Shown: in pieces, positions 27,356-35,553 of the stretch | Numbering within the stretch: position 1 is the stretch's first letter | How the letters are laid out: every line of letters starts with the position of its first letter | DNA from: Bacteroidota bacterium | Lineage (GTDB): Bacteria > Bacteroidota > Ignavibacteria > Tepidaquicellales > Tepidaquicellaceae | NCBI GenBank assembly: GCA_018266895.1 | Contig: JAFDZQ010000075.1 | Location: 1-56,267, forward strand | Length of the DNA: 56,267 nt | Direction: 5' to 3' | The notes under the pieces: model-generated | Seen by the model: the letters and a program-made list of their open reading frames with translations, nothing else | What the model was told of the DNA's origin: nothing | Databases searched by the model: none | Program-made: the position numbers and the translations under genes

Positions 27356-28036
27356 TTATTCCTTCTGTTTCAGGTTCTCAGGATCCTTACTGTGCTTTAT
27401 GATTTTTGCATCAATAAGGAAAATCACATCTTCTGCAATGTTAGTTGCATGATCAGAAAGTCTTTCAATGTTTCTTATAAGAGTCAGAATATGAGAGCAG
27501 GGGACTATCATTTCACTGTTTTCCTTCATTTCCTGCGTGATAAGATCAAAGATAAGTTTGTCCAGATGATCCACTTCCTCATCCATGAGAATGATCTTTT
27601 TAGCAAGTTCGGCATCGCTGTTTACGAAACAGTCAATTCCCATCTTCACGATCTTTCTCACTTTATCGGACATTTCATCTACTTTTACTTTCTTCAGAAG
27701 ATCACTGTATCCGAGCAGCGGTTCTGCTCTTTCAGAAATATTTACAGCGATATCTCCCATTCTTTCGAGATCGCTGTTTATCATAAGTGCGGACATTATC
27801 AGCCTGAGATCGAAAGCTACCGGCTGAGTAAGCGCAAAGATCCTCTGACAGTGTTTATCTATCTTAATATCATATTTATCCACTTCATCATCTCTGCTGA
27901 TTACGGTTTTTGCAAGATCGAGATTGCCTTCGAACAAAGACCTGACCGCTAATTCGATCTGCTCTTCGACTAAGCTTCCCATTTTAATTATTTTCGTCTT
28001 AAGCTGTTCAAGCTCTTCTTCAAGGTAATGATACAT
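27356..28036 (-). CDS. phoU: Phosphate-uptake regulator PhoU
   Basis: The protein has 226 residues made of two three-helix repeats. Each contains the acidic metal-binding pattern of the family (repeat 1 NSDLERMGDIAVNISE at about 87-102, repeat 2 RNIERLSDHATNIAED at about 189-204). It links the phosphate transporter to the PhoR/PhoB sensor and limits phosphate uptake in the cytoplasm. It lies 62 nt downstream of pstB, the classical order. The permease and binding-protein genes pstSCA are not in the window. Confidence 0.94.
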   Translation of the reverse strand: MYHYLEEELEQLKTKIIKMGSLVEEQIELAVRSLFEGNLDLAKTVISRDDEVDKYDIKIDKHCQRIFALTQPVAFDLRLIMSALMINSDLERMGDIAVNISERAEPLLGYSDLLKKVKVDEMSDKVRKIVKMGIDCFVNSDAELAKKIILMDEEVDHLDKLIFDLITQEMKENSEMIVPCSHILTLIRNIERLSDHATNIAEDVIFLIDAKIIKHSKDPENLKQKE

Positions 28037-28098
28037 TTATAAAAGTTAAGAATTAGTGTTACAATATATTAAAGAATAATCATAGATCAAAATAAATA

Positions 28099-28857
28099 TT
28101 ATCCGAATCTTCCGGAAATATAATTCTGAGTTTTTTCATTCTCGGGTTTAGTAAAAATTCTTGCAGTCTCGTTGTATTCGACAATTTCACCCATGAGAAA
28201 GAAAGCGCAGCTGTCACTGACTCTTGCCGCCTGCTGCATATTATGAGTAACAATAACAATTGTCAGGTTATTTTTCAGTTCAAACATGAGATCTTCAATC
28301 TTTGCGGTTGAAATAGGATCAAGAGCGCTTGCCGGCTCGTCCATCAGTAAAATTTCCGGATCCACAGCCAGCGCTCTTGCAATGCAGACTCTCTGCTGCT
28401 GTCCGCCCGACAATCCCATAGCGGAATCATTCAGTCTGTCTTTGACTTCATCCCAGATAGCAGCTCGTTTGCAGCTGTTCTCGACAATCTCTTCGAGATC
28501 AGCTTTCTTTTTTATGCCGTTTATTCTCGGACCGTATGCTACATTTTCGAAAATTGATTTCGGAAAAGGATTTGATTTCTGAAATATCATTCCCACTTTT
28601 TTTCTTAAGGAAACCACATCTACATTTTTATCATAAATGTTCTGACCGTCAATATTAATATCGCCCTGAATGAATACATTGTCAATAGTATCGTTTAATC
28701 TGTTAAGCGTTCTTAAAAATGTAGATTTGCCGCATCCGGATGGTCCGATCAGGGAAGTGATCCTGTTTCCCTTTATGTCAATGGAAACATTTCTCAGAGC
28801 ATGATTTGCTCCGTAATAAAGATTTAAGTTTTTTGTATGTATTTTATCGTGTTTCAA
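28099..28857 (-). CDS. pstB: Phosphate ABC transporter ATP-binding protein
   Basis: The protein has 252 residues, the usual length. It shows Walker [10 protein letters not shown], the PstB-specific [17 protein letters not shown] stretch, the ABC signature LSGGQQQR, Walker [14 protein letters not shown] and the switch His in [15 protein letters not shown]. It drives phosphate import together with PstA/PstC, which are not adjacent here. It is located between the lipoprotein-sorting ATPase gene (upstream) and phoU (downstream), all on the minus strand with short gaps. Confidence 0.95.
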   Translation of the reverse strand: MKHDKIHTKNLNLYYGANHALRNVSIDIKGNRITSLIGPSGCGKSTFLRTLNRLNDTIDNVFIQGDINIDGQNIYDKNVDVVSLRKKVGMIFQKSNPFPKSIFENVAYGPRINGIKKKADLEEIVENSCKRAAIWDEVKDRLNDSAMGLSGGQQQRVCIARALAVDPEILLMDEPASALDPISTAKIEDLMFELKNNLTIVIVTHNMQQAARVSDSCAFFLMGEIVEYNETARIFTKPENEKTQNYISGRFG

Positions 28858-28902
28858 ACAAGAATTCCCTGAAAGTTACTAAAGTTTTTAAAAAATTTGT
28901 AA

Positions 28903-29580
28903 TTACAATATAACTTTTCCGTCATGAAGCTTTATGATCCTGTCGCATCTGTTTGCAAATTCCTCATTATGAGTAACAATTACAAATGTTTGTTTATGTT
29001 TCTTCCTCAGGTCAAAAATAAGTTCAATTACCGCTTCAGCATTTTCAGAATCAAGATTCCCCGTAGGCTCATCGGCAAGTATCAGACTCGGAGAGTTTAT
29101 CAAAGCTCTGGCAATAGCTACTCTCTGCGCTTCGCCTCCTGACAATTCCGAAGGTTTATGCTCCATTCTTTCTTTTAATCCTACTTCAGCAAGGACATCA
29201 GCTGCTTTTGACTTATCGGCTGTTCCTGATATCATTGATGGTATCAGTACATTCTCCATGGCTGTAAATTCGGGAAGCAGATGATGAAACTGAAAAATGA
29301 ATCCGATCTTCCGGCTTCTGAATTCGGCAATCTGTTTTTCCTTTTTCAGAAATATCTCTTCGCCTTCAAAAAGCACTTTCCCGGATTCAGGCTTATCAAG
29401 TGTTCCGAGTATGTGCAGAAGCGTGCTCTTGCCCGCTCCTGACTTGCCTACAATTGCGACTATCTCTTCTTTGAGAATATTCAGATTAATTCCTTTAAGA
29501 ACTTCCAGTCTGGTATCGTTTGTAACAGGATAAGATTTCATCAGATCCTTTACTTTAATAAGTATTTCTCTGCCTGTCAT
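28903..29580 (-). CDS. lolD: LolD-type ABC transporter ATP-binding protein
   Basis: The protein has 225 residues. It has Walker A GKSGAGKST, the Q-loop FQFHHLLPEFTAMENV, a characteristic of the LolD/MacB group, signature LSGGEAQR, Walker B LILADEPTGNLDS and switch region VTHNEEF. It couples ATP hydrolysis to release of lipoproteins from the inner membrane towards LolA. The permease gene is immediately upstream (51-nt gap), supporting the Lol assignment rather than FtsE or MacB. Confidence 0.9.
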   Translation of the reverse strand: MTGREILIKVKDLMKSYPVTNDTRLEVLKGINLNILKEEIVAIVGKSGAGKSTLLHILGTLDKPESGKVLFEGEEIFLKKEKQIAEFRSRKIGFIFQFHHLLPEFTAMENVLIPSMISGTADKSKAADVLAEVGLKERMEHKPSELSGGEAQRVAIARALINSPSLILADEPTGNLDSENAEAVIELIFDLRKKHKQTFVIVTHNEEFANRCDRIIKLHDGKVIL

Positions 29581-29631
29581 ACATCTGTATTAATAAAGAA
29601 AATTTTTTTAAAAGCATTAATATAAAATATT

Positions 29632-30858
29632 TTATTCCCATCTTATCGCATTAACGGGATTAAGTTTTGCCGCTCGTCGCGAAGGATAAAGAGAAGCAAG
29701 ATAGCATAAGATCATGGCTGCAAGAGGTATATAAATGAAATCCGTGAATCTTAATTCCAGGGGCAGTGCAGTGATTTTATATACTGTCGAATCAAGTTTA
29801 TAAAATTCAAAATACTTCTGCGCTAAAGTAATGCCGAGTCCGAGAATGGTTCCGGTAATTACACCCGTTATTCCGACAAATATTCCTTCCAGAAGAAAAA
29901 TATTTGTGATCATTTTATCGGAAGCTCCCATTGCCATGAGTACTCCTATGTCCCGTTTCTTTTCTATTACAGTCATAGTAAGCGAGCCAAGGATATTAAA
30001 GGATGCAACTGCTATGATCAGGCTTAAAATTACAAATGCAACCCATCTTTCCACTTTCAGAAGTGAATAAAAATCTTCATGAAGATCATACCATGTTGAT
30101 ACTTTAAAGTTATCTCCCAGTGCTTTGATTATTTTTTCTTTTTCCTTTTCGGAATCATTGATATTGTCTAATCTCATTTCCACTCCGTTGACTTTATCAT
30201 CAAGCTGAAAAAGATCCTGAGATCTTTTAAGTGAAATGTATGCATAATTTCCGTCATAATCCTTGTTATCGGAATCATAAACTCCTGTGATAATAAATTT
30301 CTGGGAGCGGGGATCTACGAACTGAGTAAGCGAGCTTTCCAGACCGGAAGGGCTTAGAAGGGTTAAAGTATCACCGGGTCTGGTTTTAATCTTATTCATC
30401 AGAGAGTAACCGAGCACAATCCCTCCGAATTCACCGTAATCAGAAAGATCGAATTTTCCGAATTTGACCGCATCCTTTACGCCTGAAACATTTCCCGCGT
30501 CTTTTTCTTCCACTCCCTTTATCATTATCACTTCATTGTTTCTGGCATTAGCTATCATTCCTTTATTCAGTGTATAAGGTGTTGAAGCTTTTATTCCGGC
30601 ATCCTGAATTTTCTTCTGAATGGAACTGTAATCAGTCAGTTTGTTATTTCCCGTAGCTTCAATCCGGATGTGCGGATCAAAGCTTATCAGTATTCCGGTA
30701 ACCTTGTTGCCGAAACCGTTGAAAACGGATAAAACAATTATCAAAGCCGCAACACCTATGGTCACACCTACAATAGAGATGAGGGAAATTATTGAAATGA
30801 AATTAAATTTCCTTCTGGAAAACAAATATCTTCTTGCAATAAAATATTCAGGGCTCAA
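29632..30858 (-). CDS. LolC/E-family lipoprotein-release permease
   Basis: The protein has 408 residues. Its N-terminus, YFIARRYLFSRRKFNFISII, then SIVGVTIGVAALI is the standard LolC/LolE first span; a large periplasmic domain of about 215 residues follows and three spans close the protein (RWVAFVILSLIIAVASFNIL; TGTILGLGITLAQ; the last near 375-395), ending LNPVNAIRWE. It forms the membrane part of the lipoprotein sorting machine with LolD. Only one permease gene is present, so a homodimer (LolF-like) or a partner elsewhere is possible. It starts 15 nt after the SbnI-like gene. Confidence 0.9.
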   Translation of the reverse strand: MSPEYFIARRYLFSRRKFNFISIISLISIVGVTIGVAALIIVLSVFNGFGNKVTGILISFDPHIRIEATGNNKLTDYSSIQKKIQDAGIKASTPYTLNKGMIANARNNEVIMIKGVEEKDAGNVSGVKDAVKFGKFDLSDYGEFGGIVLGYSLMNKIKTRPGDTLTLLSPSGLESSLTQFVDPRSQKFIITGVYDSDNKDYDGNYAYISLKRSQDLFQLDDKVNGVEMRLDNINDSEKEKEKIIKALGDNFKVSTWYDLHEDFYSLLKVERWVAFVILSLIIAVASFNILGSLTMTVIEKKRDIGVLMAMGASDKMITNIFLLEGIFVGITGVITGTILGLGITLAQKYFEFYKLDSTVYKITALPLELRFTDFIYIPLAAMILCYLASLYPSRRAAKLNPVNAIRWE

Positions 30859-30873
30859 ATTCCGGGTTAAATT

Positions 30874-31710
30874 TTATTCGTCAAATACAATTACAGATTC
30901 CTGATATTGTCTGACTTTGTTCTTGTCGATTTTGTCCGTAAGCAGCTGCTTAAGTTCATTCTGTTTTTGCACTATGTTCCTGTCACTGTAAAGCTTTTTA
31001 ATCTCATATTTTACATGAAGCACCCTGTTTACTATTCTGTGTCTTGATATGCCTGCAGGAAGTCTGTATCCGTTGTTTGCAATGCTGACAATATGGTGTT
31101 TTTGAAAATACGGGAATTCTATAAGAGTGCCTTTTCTTCTTGTAAATTTTTTCAGATCAGAAAATTTTATATCGCATTCCGATCTGTCAAACTGGAAATG
31201 CCGGAAATACAGCTTTGTTATACTGTCAAGCTGCTTAATCATCTCATCAAAATTTGCAGAAAGTTTTAAAATGATATTATGGTCATCATAAATGTCTGAT
31301 GCCATAAGATAATGAAATTTATTCCTGAGAATTTCAGAGCCCTGTGAATGAGAAACTTTTTTAAAATCTATATTATTTTTCTGACTGAAAGTGATAAGCC
31401 TGTCAAGATGAAAATCGTAAACAAGGTGATTCCATTTATCTAATTTCAGGGACCTGTCACGGTAATTCAGAACCTGAGCAAGAATAAGTCTGCATCCTAT
31501 TTCTTCCAGTGAACCGTATCTGTTAGCTCCGTCAAGTAATATGAGATCATTGTCCTGCCGTCCTGCAATCACCGGATTCATAAGATATTTTGACTTGGAT
31601 ATTCTGTTATAAATATTTCTAAGACGAATATTCTCCGTTGCTTCATGAAGTTTTATCTCTGAAAGCTTCAATAATTCTAAATTGAAATAGTTGTCAGTGT
31701 AATTTATCAA
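30874..31710 (-). CDS. SbnI/ParB-N-like protein (possible free-serine kinase type)
   Basis: The protein has 278 residues. The first hundred residues follow the ParB N-terminal fold as used in SbnI and SerK: a strand LELLKLSEIKLHEATENIRL carrying the glutamate after His, a middle NPVIAG strand, and DGANRYGSLEEIGCRL, corresponding to the DGxHR nucleotide-binding box. In the known proteins this fold binds ADP/ATP and phosphorylates free serine, and SbnI also binds DNA and haem. Here DGANR replaces DGxHR (the basic His is Asn). The C-terminal 170 residues are basic and unrecognised. No siderophore genes are nearby; instead it lies 25 nt after a half-ClpB gene and 15 nt before LolC/E. Confidence 0.65.
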   Translation of the reverse strand: MINYTDNYFNLELLKLSEIKLHEATENIRLRNIYNRISKSKYLMNPVIAGRQDNDLILLDGANRYGSLEEIGCRLILAQVLNYRDRSLKLDKWNHLVYDFHLDRLITFSQKNNIDFKKVSHSQGSEILRNKFHYLMASDIYDDHNIILKLSANFDEMIKQLDSITKLYFRHFQFDRSECDIKFSDLKKFTRRKGTLIEFPYFQKHHIVSIANNGYRLPAGISRHRIVNRVLHVKYEIKKLYSDRNIVQKQNELKQLLTDKIDKNKVRQYQESVIVFDE

Positions 31711-31735
31711 TAATGAAAATAATAAAGTTAAAGGT

Positions 31736-33073
31736 TTACTTCCGCTTTACTGAAAATTCAATAAGACCCCGGTTATCCAGATTTACTTTTATGGTATCTC
31801 CCGGCAAAAATTCTGCATTGAGGATCTTTTCAGAGAGAATATTCGTAATATATTTTTGTATAGTCCTTTTCAATGGTCTTGCTCCGTAGGCTATGTCAAA
31901 TCCAAGCTTGCCAAGCCAGTCTTTTACTTCATCGTCGATATCAAGTTTCATCTGATTCCTTTCAACTTTACTGACCAGATACTGAAGCTGCAGGTCTACA
32001 ATTAATCTTATGTCATTTGATGTCAGCGGTTTAAATAAAATGATTTCATCAACACGGTTCAGAAATTCTGGTCTGATAGTCGCCTTAAGCAGATCCATAA
32101 GACTAACCCTGAGTTCATTCATTATTTCATCTTTATTTGAATCATTTATAAGATGTAGTCTTTCCTGTATGAGCTGTGAACCGAGGTTGGATGTCATTAT
32201 TATGATCGTGTTCTTGAAATTCACTGTTCTTCCCTGTGAGTCGGTAAGTCTTCCTTCATCAAGCACCTGCAGCAGAATGTTAAACACATCAGGATGAGCT
32301 TTCTCAATCTCATCAAGGAGCAAAACGCTGTATGGTCTTCTTCTTACGGCTTCAGTAAGCTGTCCGCCTTCTTCATAACCGACATAACCGGGAGGCGCAC
32401 CTATTAGTCTCGAAACTGAAAACTTCTCCATATACTCGCTCATATCAATTCTTACCATTGCCTTCTCATCATCAAACAAAAATTCTGCAAGAGCTCTCGC
32501 AAGTTCAGTCTTACCGACTCCGGTCGTTCCCATAAAAATAAATGAACCAATCGGCCTGTTCTCATCCTGAAGTCCGGCTCTCGATCTCCTTATGGCATTC
32601 GATACAGCAATTACGGCATCTTCCTGTCCGATAACCCTCTTCATAAGATTTTCATCCATGTGAACGAGTTTTTCTCTTTCACCTTCCAGCATTTTTGAAA
32701 CCGGAATGCCTGTCCATTTTGAAACAATCTCTGCTATATCCTCAGCATCCACTTCTTCTTTGAGCATCTTGTCATCCTTCTGAATATTAGCAAGCTCTTC
32801 TGTTTTCCGGTCTATGCTTTTCTGCAGTTCAGTCAGTTTGCCATACCTTATCTCGGCCACTTTAGCCAGATTGCCTTCTCTTTCATACTTTTCCGCATCT
32901 GTTTTCAATGATTCGATCTCTTCTTTGGAAGAACGAATGGATCTGATCAGATCTTTTTCAAGATTCCAGTGAGCAGTCAGTGAATTTTTTTTCTCTTTCA
33001 GCTCAGCAAGCTCCTTTTCGATTTCATCAAGTCTGATCTTTGTAGGATTTATTTTTGCAGAACTTTTTGCCAT
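31736..33073 (-). CDS. ClpB-like half protein: M-domain fragment plus AAA2
   Basis: The protein has 445 residues; ClpB is normally about 860. It contains part of the coiled-coil M-domain (residues 12-105) and a complete second AAA+ module: the IVSKWTGIPVSKM linker, Walker A GTTGVGKT (172-179), pore loop GYVGY (219-223), Walker B LLLDE (241-245), sensor 1 in TSNLGS, arginine finger FLNRVDE and sensor 2 GARPLKR. The N-domain and AAA1 are missing. In-frame sequence upstream hits a stop after nine codons and the 311 nt before it hold no AAA1 remnant. Since all AAA2 residues are intact, it is either a functional short unfoldase or a recent 5' truncation. Family identity is sure; the role is not. 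Confidence 0.85.
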   Translation of the reverse strand: MAKSSAKINPTKIRLDEIEKELAELKEKKNSLTAHWNLEKDLIRSIRSSKEEIESLKTDAEKYEREGNLAKVAEIRYGKLTELQKSIDRKTEELANIQKDDKMLKEEVDAEDIAEIVSKWTGIPVSKMLEGEREKLVHMDENLMKRVIGQEDAVIAVSNAIRRSRAGLQDENRPIGSFIFMGTTGVGKTELARALAEFLFDDEKAMVRIDMSEYMEKFSVSRLIGAPPGYVGYEEGGQLTEAVRRRPYSVLLLDEIEKAHPDVFNILLQVLDEGRLTDSQGRTVNFKNTIIIMTSNLGSQLIQERLHLINDSNKDEIMNELRVSLMDLLKATIRPEFLNRVDEIILFKPLTSNDIRLIVDLQLQYLVSKVERNQMKLDIDDEVKDWLGKLGFDIAYGARPLKRTIQKYITNILSEKILNAEFLPGDTIKVNLDNRGLIEFSVKRK

Positions 33074-33140
33074 GATAAATTTTTTTTTGTATTTTGGAAA
33101 TTAATAAATTTCAGTTGCAGAAACTATGATATTAAAGATA

Positions 33141-33197
33141 CGTTTCTAAAAAATATTTTCTTAGTTCAAAAATCCGGGTTTTTGAACTTAAGAAACG
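33141..33197. promoter_or_regulatory. Long inverted repeat upstream of the half-ClpB gene
   Basis: Inner arms GTTCAAAAA / TTTTTGAAC surround TCCGGG (about 33164-33187). Flanking bases extend the symmetry (CTTA..TAAG), and outer arms CGTTTCT (33141-33147) / AGAAACG (33191-33197) also match. It does not equal CIRCE or HAIR. It may be a heat-shock-type operator or, read on the minus strand, the terminator of rnr, since some T's follow there. Confidence 0.5.
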
Positions 33198-33384
33198 GAA
33201 TTTTAAATTATTATTTTATTTGATAAACCGTAAAAACAGGTGGGCAAAACATAATGTTAGGTTAGATTTTTTTTATTGATTCGTGTAATAATATAGCAAA
33301 ATTAATTTTCGCTGAAAATGTCAATCTGGGAATGCAGTATTTTATTCTTTTTAAATACTTATACACTGTTTAAAGAACATGATT
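33198..33384. other. Remainder of rnr/half-clpB gap, no gene seen
   Basis: This is AT-rich sequence without open frame. No AAA1-like coding remnant is visible in any frame that I followed. Confidence 0.4.
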
Positions 33385-35553
33385 TTATTTCAATACAAGA
33401 TTAAAATCTATTTTCTTTGTCTCTTTGTTTACTCTCATTACTTTGATTTTCACTTTCTGTCCTGCCCTGAATGTCTTTCCACGTCTCCTGCCTCTTGCAA
33501 TATGATTTTTATCGTCATATTCATAATAGTCATCTTCAATATCCCTGAAACGGATCATTCCCTCGACAAGTATTTCCATTATTTCAACAAACATACCGTA
33601 CTGTACCATTCCGGAAATAATTCCCTCGAATTCTTCGCCTATATGCTTGTTAATATATTCACCCTGGAATAATTTTATTGATTCTCTTTCCGCCTGCTCG
33701 GCGTTTTGTTCCATGATGGAACTCTGCTTTCCCGCCGCAGGGATTATTTTTTTATAGTGCTCAGCTCTGTTTAAAATGTTTTTTTCGTCATAAATATAAT
33801 CATACAGGATCCTGTGAACTAAAAGATCAGGATATCTTCTGATCGGAGATGTGAAATGTGAATAATCCCTGAATCCTAATCCGTAATGCCCGATATTCTT
33901 CTCAGTGTAAATGGCTTTTGCCATGGATCTTATAAGAAGATTATTTATTATAAACTCTTCAGGTTTTCCTTCTATAGCAGCAAGAAGTTTCCTGAGTGAA
34001 TTCTTTTCTTCAATGTTTATTGAGTAGCCGAACTGCTTTACAAATTCAGCGAGCTCTTTCATTTTATCCTTATTCGGAATGTCATGAACTCTGTATATGA
34101 ATGGAAGTTTTATCCTCAGCTTTTTTGAAAGATTGTTCACGAATACCGTTGCGCATTTATTTGCAAGCAGCATAAACTCCTCTATGAGTCTCATGGAATC
34201 AAGTCTGTGCTTTACTACTATGTCTTCAACATTGCCGTTTGTATCGAAAACAAACTTAACTTCATTGGAATCGAAATCCAGGCTTTCTTCCTTTAATCTC
34301 TTTAATGTTATTGATTTGCTTAACTTGTGCATCAAAAGCAGTTCTTCCGCAAAATCTCCTTTCTTTGTGTCAATTATCTCCTGCGCTTCTTCATAACTGA
34401 ATCTGCGTTTGCTTCTGATGACTGATTTTCTGATCTCGAAACTTCTGACAGAACATCTTTTGCTCAGATTTATAAATACGGAAAAAGTCAATCTGTCTTC
34501 TCCGGGTTTTAATGAACAAATGTCATTTGAAAGTTTTTCCGGTATCATCGGGATTACATTCTTGACGAGATAAACGCTTGTAGCTCTTTTGAGAGCTTCT
34601 TTATCCAGTTCTGATCCTTCCCTGACATAATGCGAAACATCGGCAATGTGAACTCCCAGAAGATAAGTTCCGTCTTCAAGTATTTCTATTGACACAGCAT
34701 CATCAAAGTCTTTTGCATCAACCGGATCTATTGTGAAAATGGTTTTATCCCTGAGATCAACTCTCTCTTCAGTACTGACCTCTACCCTGGCTTTTCCGGC
34801 TTCTTCTTCCACTTCACGCGGAAACTCCTTAACAAGATTGAACTTTCTGATGATTGATTTTTCCTCAGTCGATCTGTCGCCTGATTTACCCAGAACTTCT
34901 GTTATCTCACCTCTGAGGTCTGAATTTTCATCTTTCAGATTTTCCGGATTTATGATCTCCAGATATACTTTGTCACCGTTGCGTGCATTGCCGAATGCTT
35001 CCGGAGATATAAGTATTTCTCTTTTTGTCTCTCGCGAATCAGGAAAAACTATTCCGTAGGAACCGTGATTTTCGAATTTTCCGCTGATAAATAATCTTTT
35101 ATGATCTATGATTTTTTCTATCCTTGCAGTCTGTCCTTCGGGGGAATTTACCAGAGCGAATTTCACTTTGTCACCTACGGCTAATCTGTATGAACCGCTG
35201 TCGGATATCTTATAGGTTTTTTGACTGCCGTCTGTTTCATCAGAGAGCTTAACGACAATTCTTCCGTCTTTTCCGAAATCAATTTCACCGGATAAATTTT
35301 CCCTTGTACTTTCTGATCTGTGTCCGGAAATATATTTTTTTTTCATATTTGAATGTGAATTTATTCTGTAATACTTTCCTTCTTTGATAATTTTATTCTG
35401 CTCTGTCAGTATATTCAGTTCTTTTTTCAGAATTAACCTTTGATCAGGTTTCAGGTGCAGTTTCTTTAATATTGAATTAATTTTTAGAGAAGTACCGGGA
35501 CTTTTTTTTAAGCAGGATAATATTTCAGATTGAAATTTGATTTTAATCAGAAT
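33385..35553 (-). CDS. rnr: Ribonuclease R, N-terminus read from a non-standard start
   Basis: From the first ATG (35346) the protein has 653 residues: cold-shock domains, then the RNB catalytic core with FTIDPVDAKDFDDAVSIE (metal-binding aspartates) and an S1 domain (EFEGIISGMVQYGMFVEI) near the end. It degrades structured RNA 3' to 5'. Upstream of that ATG the frame stays open for 69 more codons, to a stop at 35554-35556. They encode the winged-helix domain that normally begins RNase R (ILSCLKKSPG, then a LKKELNILTEQNKIIKEG hairpin). This stretch contains no ATG, GTG or TTG. Translation must begin at ATT (35553), CTG (35550) or another unusual codon, coupled to the tamB stop, which overlaps it. 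The full length would be about 722 residues, normal for the family. Confidence 0.9.
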   Translation of the reverse strand: MLIKIKFQSEILSCLKKSPGTSLKINSILKKLHLKPDQRLILKKELNILTEQNKIIKEGKYYRINSHSNMKKKYISGHRSESTRENLSGEIDFGKDGRIVVKLSDETDGSQKTYKISDSGSYRLAVGDKVKFALVNSPEGQTARIEKIIDHKRLFISGKFENHGSYGIVFPDSRETKREILISPEAFGNARNGDKVYLEIINPENLKDENSDLRGEITEVLGKSGDRSTEEKSIIRKFNLVKEFPREVEEEAGKARVEVSTEERVDLRDKTIFTIDPVDAKDFDDAVSIEILEDGTYLLGVHIADVSHYVREGSELDKEALKRATSVYLVKNVIPMIPEKLSNDICSLKPGEDRLTFSVFINLSKRCSVRSFEIRKSVIRSKRRFSYEEAQEIIDTKKGDFAEELLLMHKLSKSITLKRLKEESLDFDSNEVKFVFDTNGNVEDIVVKHRLDSMRLIEEFMLLANKCATVFVNNLSKKLRIKLPFIYRVHDIPNKDKMKELAEFVKQFGYSINIEEKNSLRKLLAAIEGKPEEFIINNLLIRSMAKAIYTEKNIGHYGLGFRDYSHFTSPIRRYPDLLVHRILYDYIYDEKNILNRAEHYKKIIPAAGKQSSIMEQNAEQAERESIKLFQGEYINKHIGEEFEGIISGMVQYGMFVEIMEILVEGMIRFRDIEDDYYEYDDKNHIARGRRRGKTFRAGQKVKIKVMRVNKETKKIDFNLVLK

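Noticed and set aside
33074-33384. Decayed AAA1 or N-domain of clpB upstream of the half gene
   Set aside because: The in-frame sequence meets a stop after nine codons and the remaining DNA is AT-rich with no ClpB-like coding trace.
35347-35546. Ribosomal frameshift joining tamB and rnr
   Set aside because: The frames overlap with a -1 relation, but no canonical slippery heptamer is present at the tamB end (codons AAA TTT AAA TTC TGA). Coupled reinitiation at an unusual codon is simpler.
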